The position numbers and the translations under genes were made by a program. This document shows, one piece after another, positions 45,901-57,500 of a stretch of DNA of 64,000 nucleotides. The notes under the pieces are model-generated. The model did not search any database, was not told where the DNA came from, and saw nothing but the letters and a program-made list of their open reading frames with translations. Each line of letters opens with the position of its first letter. Position 1 is the stretch's first letter. The DNA lies in NCBI GenBank assembly GCA_964030785.1, contig OZ034977.1, positions 25,779,152 through 25,843,151 on the forward strand, read 5' to 3'. Source of the DNA: Siderastrea siderea. Taxonomy: Eukaryota; Cnidaria; Anthozoa; Scleractinia; Rhizangiidae.

Positions 45901-48900
45901 GTGCTGGTGTGCTGGTGTGCTGGTGTGCTGGTGTGGTGGTGTGCTGGTGTGGTGGTGTACTGTAGTGGTGGTGTACTGTAGTGGTGGTGTGCTGGTGTGG
46001 TGGTGTGCTGTAGTGGTGGTGTGCTGGTGTGGTGGTGTGCTGGTGTGGTGGTGTGCTGTAGTGCTGGTGTGGTGGTGTGCTGTAGTGGTGGTGTGCTGTA
46101 GTGGTGGTGTGCTGGTGTGGTGGTGTGCTGTAGTGGTGGTGTGCTGGTGTGGTGGTGTGCTGTAGTGGTGGTGTGGTGGTGTGCTGGTGTGGTGGTGTGC
46201 TGTAGTGGTGGTGTGCTGTAGTGGTGGTGTGCTGGTGTGGTGGTGTGCTGTAGTGGTGGTGTGCTGGTGTGGTGGTGTGCTGTAGTGGTGGTGTGGTGGT
46301 GTGGTGGTGTGCTGTAGTGGTGGTGTGGTGGTGTGGTGGTGTGGTGGTGTGCTGTAGTGGTGGTGTGCTGTAGTGGTCGTGTGCTGGTGTGCTGGTGTGC
46401 TGTAGTGGTTGGACCAAGGCATTGGACTTCAGATCTGAAGGTCAGTACAGTAAAAACCCGCATGTAAGAACCTAGTGGTTTATTACCTGCTGGCAGAAAT
46501 TTGCCATTTTAATACTGAAAAATATAAGAACCTGTTTAGCCAAGCAAGATCAAGTAGGTTCTTATATGTGGGTTACAGTTAAATTATGATAAACATTTTA
46601 ACCAAGGAGTTTGACTTTGAGATTGCAAATTTTATTATACAACTCTTGTTATAGGGATAGCACCACATATACATTCTGTAATCAGTTTTGTTAGGCTTAT
46701 CATAATACAGTTGTGAATTAACACAAGTTTATTTATAGAAATTAAGAACTTATAATTAAAAACCGACTTAGCCTAAATTCCCAATAACCACCCCAAAATA
46801 CAAGAACCTATTTTGCCAGACTTCAATAAATGTAGGTTCTTACACGCAGGTTTTTACAGTAGTTCGAGGCCTGGTCGACTGCCATAAACTTTTTCCTTAG
46901 ACAAGAAACTTTACCCCTTGAGGTCTTTTTTCAGGCCAGGTGTATACATGGGTATGCTGACATGCTACTGGGATTGACCATGGACTAGCATCCCATTCAG
47001 GGTGAGAAGCAATACTCTTAGTTGCGTCATATCAAACTGGGAATTAATAAGCTCCTGCAGCCATGTGGGACTCCTGTGGCTTATATGCAGCTTAACCTTA
47101 TTTAGAAAAATGCTTGAATTATTTAACACTGTATAAGAGTTATGACTAAATGTAATCAAGTAATTTCTTGATTTAACTGTCTGCCTTCTTTAGATAATAA
47201 AGCAAGTGAAAACCATTGTTTTCTGGAGAACTGCAGTTTCTGAAGACAAAGAGCAATTGGCATGTTGTAAAAAGAATGACTTTAAAATATTTTTAAAGTT
47301 TGTGTTGCTCACTTTGATTTACATTTCAGTTATCCTGAGTTAAGAAATGGTCATAGTGAGTTTTACACTCAAGAACAAGTCAAGTCTTTGGTATCGTATG
47401 CTGCTGACAGAGGAATAAGGGTCATCCCGGAAATAGAATCAGCGTAAGTGCTTAAATTGTCACAGATTTTTGGGTCAGTTGATGTTTCTTCACATTCCAC
47501 TCCCATCCTTGACAATCATTAGGGACAAATATTAAGTCTGCAATAAATGGCACCACACATCTATTACGATTTAAAATTAATAACTATTGCAGCTCTTGTT
47601 ACTCATTTCAGCTCTCATGTTGCTGGAATGGTTGGCCTGGCTTACAAAACAAAGGGACTACGATTCTGCAATAATTCAGGATTTCTTGAACTCTACAATG
47701 ATCCAGAGGTGAGAAAGAATAATTTTATTAAATAAGTAATAAATAAAATTCATGAAATGATGAATATATGAATATCGTATATTTAAACTGCGGGATGAAG
47801 AATGAAATGTAAAGAAGACCATCGCAGTTATTGACGCAACTTTTGCAGTTGCGAAAAGAAGGCCTGAAAAAATTCAGGGTAATGTACAGGATTTGAACCC
47901 CTTTTTGTTATTTGTAAACCCTTCACAGGTTCATAATGACCCGACTTAATGACCAGTTTCCAGTTGGCTTGTTAGCTCAATTGGTTAGAGCGCTGCTCCG
48001 GTATTGCAGACGTCAAGGGTTCAAATCCCCCCACAAGCCTGATTATTTTTTCACACTTTCTTTTCACACTTTCTTTTCACAACTGCAAAAGTTGCATCTA
48101 TTTATAACTGTGATGGTCTTCTTTACATTTCAAATAAAATTCATTTAATAATCAATCGAAATTTTGTATTTTATGATATATTCTTTGTTGAAGGAACAGC
48201 AGCAAGTATATTAATTTTATAGTTTCGATAAAGTTGTATTGCAACAACACATTGAACCACTGCTCTGATCAGATTTAATTTAAAAAATAATTTTGACTTT
48301 GGTCCTCAGTAGCATGTACAGTGCGTTGCATCCCTTTAGTTGGAATGAGCACAATAAATTGAACTGAAGTACTGTTTTTGGGAGTTGTGAGGGGTGGGGT
48401 GGTGTAGTGGTTAGCGCGTTGGACTTCAGGTCTGAAGGTCGGTGGTTTGATGCCCAGTTCCTGCAGCCATCATGTTGTTTCCTTAAACAAGATACTTTGC
48501 CCCACATTGTCTCTCTTTACCCAGTGTTAATAAATGGGTACCAGGGATATACTGCTGGGGGGTAACCCTGCGATGGACTAGCATCCCGTCCAGGGGAGAG
48601 TAGCAATACTCTTCAGTTGCCTAATGTTATGGAAACCGGGATAAGCTCCGGCTGTGTGGGCCTCATTGGCCCGAGTGCGATTTTATCCTTTCTTTTACTG
48701 TTTTTTTTTACTATTTTTTTACTGTTCTTGAACCTTTTTTGTAACCAATTTTCGATGGAATCAGTAACATAAAGATCCATTTTCAAACAAATGCCAAAGC
48801 GCCCGTACCTTGAAAAAACGCCGTGACCATGTTGACGCGGCGTTTATTCGAGGCCAGGCGTTTAATCGAGAAAATACGGCATATATCTTTTTATTACTGA

Positions 48901-51506
48901 AGGGAGTTACAGTGACCACAATGAAAAACATTCTTGAAGAAATGATGAGTCTATTTCCAGACCAGTTCTTCCACCTGGGATTAGATGAAGTGACAAATTC
49001 CTCCTTGTGTACCATAGAAAGTAAGTATTTTAAAGGTAGTACAGGTACAGCTGTAGTTTTGCTAACACAGTCAGGATCCAGAATTATATGCAGATCATCG
49101 CAATGAAAAAATTCAGGCTTGAACGGGAATCGAACCCATGAATCGTACGGGTCACGGAAAACCTGAATAGTCATGGAATTTTAGAATTTCATATTCCAAG
49201 CCTAGAGCTATGGAAATGAAATGTGTGTCATGGGAAGTCGTACATGTAGATTAGAAGTGAAAGTCATTGTACATGCAAACATATTTGGCAGTTGTTGTTG
49301 TTGTTGTTGTTTTAATGAAATTCAAGGGTTCAATAAAATTTGAAGTAGGCAGCCAGCTGGTTTGAGGAGAGTAGCCGACTGTATCAACAAGGTTTGACCA
49401 AGTCTAACAGGAGAGCTTTTACTTTTTGAGTTGTTTAAACTACAGTTCTATGATCATGGCATGACTGAAAGATATCTAGCTATCAAAAACATATCTAACA
49501 GTACGTTTAACGAGAAATGGCAACCGTTCATAGTTAGCAACTTCATACCTCCCCTTCAGTAACTAAATTAGAGACGCCCTCTGTATTCGCCTTTTTTTTT
49601 CTGGTAGCATATGTTAGTGTAAATATTGATGTAACAGTTAAATAATCTTTTTCTTTGTACTCATATATTTATTGATAATTTTTGTTTCGCTGTATTGTAC
49701 TTCAGTTTATATTTAATAAAGATTAAATAAAAAAATAAAAAATAAAAAAAAACAAGGTTTGAAAGAAATCTTTCTTTAATTACTCCAATTTAGGGAAAAT
49801 AGTAGCCGACATCTTTGAGCGAATTTGCAGACGCTTTTTGTCGGTCGTCAGTGCTTATTGAAAGCACTGCTGAATGAAAAAGCAAGCAGAAAAATTATAA
49901 TATATCAGTCACAAATTGCATCTGGTTCACGGTTTTTGAAAACAAAAGGCCAAAATTAGGTCATGAAAATTGACAATATGTCTTCCAGGAAAAGGTCTGA
50001 AAAAAGGTCCTGGAAAATCCTGGAATTTTGCAATCTTAAATCTTAACAGTATGCTTGATTTCCAGGTACCAAAAGCCTGGAGCAAGAACTAATGGAGTTT
50101 CTTGTGCAGAAGGGTAAAATACCGTACGCCTGGCAAGAAGCGCTAACATCCACCTCTGCAGTTAGTCGTGTTTATATTATTTTTTTATCAGATAAAGTTT
50201 TAGACCTGGTGCGCTTCCCATTTAGCCAGAATTTTTCGGTTTGAAATTCTTTAGGTGACAAATGGCAAGGCTTTTTCCGTGCAGGCAAAGAGCGTTGTTT
50301 TCCGTTCCAAACTTGATGGCACAAGAAGCCAACAAAATGGTTGTTGGCATTTCCACTTCTTTCTGACATTATGGGCGCAAAACTATTTTTAAACTACGGC
50401 ACGAAGGTGACGAGTTTGTAGCGCGAGCAGCAGAAATGGAAATTTTGTGCAAATAGAAGGGTAATTTCCAGCCCAACCGGTTGGAACGGAAAGAGTGGAG
50501 AAGTTCCTTCGAGGACGTCCGTTCGTTCCGGAAAATTTCCAGCAGATCCGCGTTTGCATTTCAACCGAATGAACCGAAAATTTTGGTTAAATGGAAAGCA
50601 CCCCTGAGGTCGGATGTAACAAGTAACATTCCTCCAAAATATAAACAATTTGTTAACGAGGAAACCTGGGTTACTGGCCAACATCTCAGTCTTAAACCTG
50701 TCACTCCTAGTAGTGGCTAAAGTAAAAATTAAAAAAAAAAATGCCAAATTTGATTTTTTCAAGTCCTGCAAAACTAATAGTACTATGCGAAAGTAGTACT
50801 GCCAGAGAGACTTCATTTGAATTGTCACACCACAGGATTTCATCCACAGACTCGAAAGTTAGAACTACAATACATGTCTCCATATTTGAAAGGGTTAATT
50901 AAAAAAGCATGGCTATTGCTTTCTTGCTGCTTTTGGGGGGGGGGGGGAAGGTGTACAAGTGCTACTAATTAAACTAAGTCCAGTTTGTGTTCGCCAAGAC
51001 CTCGGAGATAAAGAGTTAAGATGAATTTGTAATAGGGTTTGTCTCAATCTGACGTATGTTAAAAGTACAATACCAGCAGGATGGTTCTGAATCCTGCAAT
51101 AAAGCAATGTACACTGAGTTGGGAATAGTGCCTTTTCACACTGGTTTTTGTGAATCCTTTTTTCAAATTAACCCTGCAAAAGTGCAATCGCGGGAGGGCA
51201 CTTGTGAAGAAGTATCCTGCTACTTACAGGGGCTCTAGATATGGTCACTAAAAGAATCCAGAGCAAGCGGCCTGACTACTATGTCTATTATTTTCATCAT
51301 AGGCAATCCACGGCACAGTGCTCCAGGTGTGGAAGGGCTCAGTGCTAAAAAGTCTGATCGACAAAGGATTCCAAGTGTTAGTAGAAGAATTTATTCTTGG
51401 GCTGAGTTAAAGTTGTGATATTTTGGGGTCTTAAAGCTGTTAAGTTTATTTAGATTACTTCTTTCATCGTCCCTGAAAAGCCCCTCATGGGGAGTGGTCA
51501 ATTAAG

Positions 51507-51539
<33 letters not shown>

Positions 51540-54500
51540 TATTATGCTTCTACGTTTCGTGTTTGACATAATTAAGTTTCAGAGATGTCTTACAATACAC
51601 CTGTTAGTGGATATGTCAAGATTCCCCTTCAAAGTGTAAAAATCTTTGTTTGTTTGTTGTTGTTGTTTTTTTAACTCCAAAAAAAAAGAGTCTGCTTCAT
51701 TTGACTCTGATAATGACTTCTTCTCAGGTTGTCGAAACGTCAGTCAGTGTCATCACAGACGGTCCTTCGCAGGACTACACTCACCGGGACGATCATGCTT
51801 TACCGACTTGTGATATCTCCTGGGTTCAAACCATTTACAGTAAATGCTATCTAATACAAAGTCGGTTAATTTATTGAATTGCTTAACTTTCATCTGTACT
51901 CTTCCGTTTTTTTCTGCGTCACATTTTTGGTGATGCTTCACTTTAATGCATTGTCCTACTTAATTACTTGGTATGAATATACACCAAACTATGACTAACA
52001 CACCATTACTGACAGCAGTGTACAGCACAACGATTCTACAACGTTCAGCCATGTGAAATTATGACTCTTCTTTTCTATGACCGTAAACAGTACGACTGTA
52101 CAACATTACAGCCATAGAACACTATGTCAGTTGGGCACTACAACTACGTTGCAGACCATCAAAATTACATGAGTTGGCGTTAAGTCACCATCAAAAGGAA
52201 TTACAAGTACATGTCGTTACACAATGTCACAAGAAAGAAATGGGGATGACACGCATGCCGCCACTAGACAAAACAACTAGTCACACACCATCATAGACAT
52301 TTAAAGTAGTTACGCACCATGCGGAGATGTAACGAGTGGTATAAAATACCGTCAGGAGAAGGTACAAAGCGTTATGTACCGTCTGGATACAACATAAGTT
52401 GATAACAGTTACACACTGTCCGAAAAATACAATAAGTTAGTTATACACCATCACAGGCGCCAATGCAATTTTATTTCCATACACCATTACGATATTACAC
52501 AAGTGGTTATACACCATTAAAAGACATTACGAAACATTATACACCATCAGGAGACGATACAAACTGTTATACACCTTCAGAAGGCCACAGCGAAAGACTA
52601 TTGTCATGGGACATTGACAAACTATGGTAAAATATGCCTCTTGCCTCTCTTTTTTTTTTTAAAGCAAAAGCCTGTAAAACAGCTGTTTACAGCTGTATAT
52701 AATACACATTAAAATAAAAATCCATTGTCACGTGAACAGTTTTGGACTAAGGAGGCCTTCGTTTGTTACAGAGGCTGAGGGCAATTCGGAAATGGCTATT
52801 ACCTTGTACAAGCAACTGCTTGATTTTCTGACCCTAACTGACGTTATGAACTACGTGCGTCAAAATAACAAGGCAGATTACCCTGACGGAGTCAGCATCA
52901 AATATGTTATTTAATGCTGTTTATGTACTCACCTTGTCATTTATAGGATAATTTGCATTTTTTTTCTTTTTGTTCTCCTAGAAGTGACATTTTTGTTTTG
53001 AAAAAGCTCTATATAACGATACAAGTGTTTCATTATTTTTGATGTAAGTATTCTTTTTCTCCTTTGTCAGTATAGACTCACTGTCAAGCCACTTTTACCT
53101 GAGCAGCCTTCTGGACTTCAGTGCACTGTGGACTGATATTTCAGCAGGGGTAACTGTAGGGTTTGCATTTGACAAAAGAGATTCCATGTTGCCGTGCGTC
53201 TGTTCAGTAAATAGATCACAGATGACGTCGAGTGTGTCACTGATGTTCTTACCACATTTTGACGTATTCTGTGATCTATTACTGAACAGACGCACGGCAA
53301 CATGGAATCTATTTGTTTTATATAATAAAGAGAAAAAAGTTGCCAGTGGTGACGTCATCTGTGCGTCTATCCTTGAAGAGGTAGATAGTAGCTAAGAACC
53401 AGCAAAACCGCGCGTAGAATTCAGCATATTATATAAAGTGGGGTGGTGGGGTAAACACAATAGTCCAGTTTCGAGTTCACGCGACTGCTGAATAAAAAGA
53501 GAAACAGTGCATTTGTATTGGATTAGCCTCAATCGGAAGTGGAATACCAGTGAGAAGACGAACTATTCACCACTTCATCATTATTGTCTTGCATTAGGAT
53601 TTAGCACTTTCCTGCTGGCGTTTGTGCATATTTTACTTCAGTTTGAGGCTAACCCTGTAAAAATGTGTTGAGGACTGTAACTTACTACAAACGTAACGTT
53701 TTAAGATGGAATCCATCAGGAAATTGAGTAATCAGTGGACAAAAACCTTGTACCAGAATAATTTAAAGATTATCGCATTCTTTTTTACACTTTTTAAGAG
53801 CTATAGACGTAATTAGTTATCTGTAATAACACCAAAGACAATTTCTTATGGGAGCCCGTGAAATTAAATTTCAAATTTCACAGGAATTGTGTAAACACGG
53901 GTAAAATAGGTAAATTTTTATGCGTAAGACTTCATTTTGTGAAATTTGAAATTTATTTTCTCGGGCTCCCATAAGAAATTGTCTTTGGGGTTATTACAGA
54001 TAACAAATTACATCCATAGCTCTCAAAAAATGTAAAAAAGAATGCGATATGCTTTAAGTTATTCTGGTACAAGATTTTTGTCCACTGAAAATTAAATTTA
54101 CTCAATTTCCTAATGGATTCCGTCTTAATTCACTTTCAGTTCTCTTCTTGTCTGAAAACCACAATCTCCTTTTGACGCTACAGTTTCTTTCTATAAGAGC
54201 TCTACAAATCTCGCATCTTCGCATCTCCCTTCAAAACCTTACACTCTAGAATTATACTGATTACAACACAATACCATTTATGGCAATAAACACGTGCTCA
54301 TTTCGTAAGAAAGCTAGTGTTCGATGATCAATGCTCAGTCCGATTCCGTGGTCATATCATGTCACGACAAAATGCGTGAGTCCAGGAATTTCAATAACTT
54401 TTGAAGCAGGTGTCAGAGGCACGCACGCATATCCATAGTACACGTCTGGTTGACTTTAATCCTTAACTCGTTGTGTTTGTCGAGCGTGGCTGACGTTGTC

Positions 54501-57500
54501 TTGGTCGAGTTCGTTAACTTCGGAACAATTGCAGAATACCCCTCAACTCTAGCTACACCGTGTATCCGGCTACGCGTCTACGCCGTCATAGCTCTCCAAG
54601 TTCACTGGAGACAAGGCTATGCTTCTAGTGTGTTCACATCGTGGAACTTTAACACTCAAAGTTCACTGAAAAAGTGGCTACGCGACTACGCGTCTAAGCC
54701 GTAAAAATAAATTAATAGTGCTCAGAATTCACTGAAAAATTGGCTACGCATCTACGCGACTACACTGTCAAAATTTATTCTCACTCTCGAAGTGCAATGA
54801 AAAAGTGGCTACGCGTCTACGCGTCTACACCGTGCAAATTTATTCATACTCTCGTAGTTCACCAAAAAAGTAGCTAGGCGTCCTACGCCGCGTCTACACC
54901 GTGAAAATTTAATCATACTTTCGAAGTTCACTTAAAGAAGTGGCTCTAGGGTGTCTACGCGTCTACGCGTCTACGCTGTGAAAATTTATTGATAGCTCTC
55001 AAAGTTCACTGAAAAAGAGTCTACACCGTGAAAATTTAGAAGTGATTTTCAGACTGCGTCCATTGTTGTCGGTATTTTTACAGGAATCTGACGTTTTTAG
55101 AACGACACATGTACTACTGATAGCCACAAGAAAATCATTTGTCCTTTCACCTGTAAGACACATTCATCCCCAGTGCTTGCTCTGACGACGTAGCCAATAT
55201 GAGGTGGATACGCAATGCAGCTAGAGGTGCGGGGTATTCTGCAATTTAGCCTTACCTACTTTCGCCATGCTGTCGTGTTCATCGATGTTGCTGTGTTGTG
55301 TTGTTCGGCTGTGTTGTTTTGTTTGTTCGGTTGTCGCTACAAGTTACGTATTTGTTTTGTTGTTGTTTTTCTGTTTTCTGTAGTGTCGTGTTTCTTTTGA
55401 GTGTCACGACAGACTTGACAACAATTAAAGGAACTATGTCACGGCGATTTCATTCATTTTTCTGATCTAACAAAATTATTTTCTCATTAACGGAAACCTC
55501 AAAATAATAGTTTCCTAAGTTAGAAAAACACCAAAGCAGTAATAATTAACCAAAACTAAACAAGGATGGTTATGACTGAGGGAGATTAAGACTGATTACG
55601 AATGACAAACTTGAAAAAACTTGCCAGCTTTTTCAAGTTGCGTTATCCGTGACGTAGCTCCTTTAAGGCGCAACCTAACTCGACGGACCACACGACAGGG
55701 TCGACAGCACAACACGTCGTTTCCCAGTACAGGTTTTTTTTTTCTGTAGAAACATTATTTTACCAACACAACTAACTTGATCAGCTCGACCTAATCACAC
55801 CATCACACTAGAATGGCACTACTCGCGTTATTTGCAATTCCATTCATACGGTACCAGTTGCGCTATCTGCAATTCCCTCAACCCATTAGTGCGGCACTAG
55901 TCGTGTATTGTTAATCCCCTTAGTGCATCAATGCGGCGCTAGCCGTGTTATCTGCAGTTCCGTCAGTGTATCACTAATCGCGTCATCTTCAATTCCCGTA
56001 ATACGTTAGTACGACACCAATTGCGTTATCTGCAATTCCTTCAGCACGATTAGTACGTCAATACGGCAATGGGTGTGTTATCTGCATGTCCTGGCATTTT
56101 CAGTACATTAGCACGGCAACAGTCGCGTTATGTTCAACTCATTTAGTAGTTTAGTACGTTAGTTCGCCAATAGTTACGTTATTTGCATGTCCTTTAGTAC
56201 ATTTTAGTACGTTAGTACGGCACTAGTCGTGTTATCTGCACGTCCTTTGGTATGTTAAGCATTGTTACTAATTGCGTAATCTGCATTCCTTAAGTATGTT
56301 GGTACGGTACTAGTCACATCATCTGCATGTCCTTTAGTATGTTTAAGTATTGTTACTACGGCACTAATAGCGCTGCACATCCATTAGTGCGTTTTAGTAG
56401 GTTAGTACAGCAATAGTCCTTTGGTATGTTAAGTACTGTTACTACGGCAATAGGCGCGTCATCTGCATGTCCTTTAGTACGTTGGTACGGTACTAGTCGT
56501 CAGGGGCACCCAACGGCTCGTTTCGGCGGAATATCTGTTCGGCGGGCCTAAATCGCCTAAGATATTCGGATTTATTTGCAGTGAAAACTAGAGAATTCTT
56601 TGGTGAAACATCACCTCAGATTTTGGTAACCAGGGAATTGATTAATTTTTGTCGTTTTCGGAGGGACAGATAAGTCGTTTAGAGCGTAAAATAAGGTCAG
56701 CTAGCATTTTCGGACAGCCGTTAGCAGCTCGGTCATTCGGCAGATTGGATTCCATTTCCTAAAATTTTCTGCGGCCTAAAGTTTCAGCTAAAAACGTCGA
56801 ACAGATCAACCCGTATTAGCTTACACAAATATGTCTTTAAAAAGCTCTGAAACAATCTAAGAAAGCAGAAAATGACGTTTCAAGTATTTTGCTTTAATTT
56901 TCTAGTTGGGTGCCCCTGAGTCGTGTTATCTACATGTCCTCTGTTACTACGGCACTAATTTCGTTATCTGCATCCCATCAGTACGTTCAGCACATTAGTA
57001 CGGCACTAGTGACTTTAACCTTTAATTCCATTAGCACATTAGAGGACGGCAAATGTCTTGTAATCTACAATTCCCTTAGCACGTTAGTACGGCACAAGTC
57101 ACCTAATCTTTAAATTACTAGCCTTGTAACCCCCAATACCCTTATTATTTTAAAACGGTATTTAGCCTTGTGATTGCCAATTTCCTTAGTACCGGCCGGA
57201 TAATGGACTGTACGTTAAGGTGTTTCGATACAGTTTTTTGGGACCATACCTAACTTTTTGAATCGGCTCTTAGACAGTCTTCTCCTTGTCAGATCAACGT
57301 GAAATTTGCAATACTTGTTGGTTTTGGATTGAACTTTAGCGTGGTTTACATTTTGTAAAAATCGATATTTCCATGACAACGATAAACAAAAATCCTCGAA
57401 AACAGTAAAATTGAAATTTTGCACGATCCAGATTTCGCTTCGAAAAGCAAATACCAGCATCTTAAACTGTGGTGTATGGCAAACAAAATATACAAGAACA

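Noticed and set aside
45711..46463. Three overlapping minus-strand frames of 226-250 codons rich in His/Thr/Pro
   Set aside because: They are translations of a GTGGTGGTGTGCTG minisatellite, which happens to lack stops in all three frames.
47972..48039. A functional tRNA gene
   Set aside because: Mismatches in the anticodon and T stems and its place inside a hairpin repeat point to a decayed pol III unit.
51727..51880. An extra hexosaminidase exon (VVETSVSVITDGPSQ)
   Set aside because: It looks like a common interspersed repeat and exon 8 joins exon 9 in frame without it.
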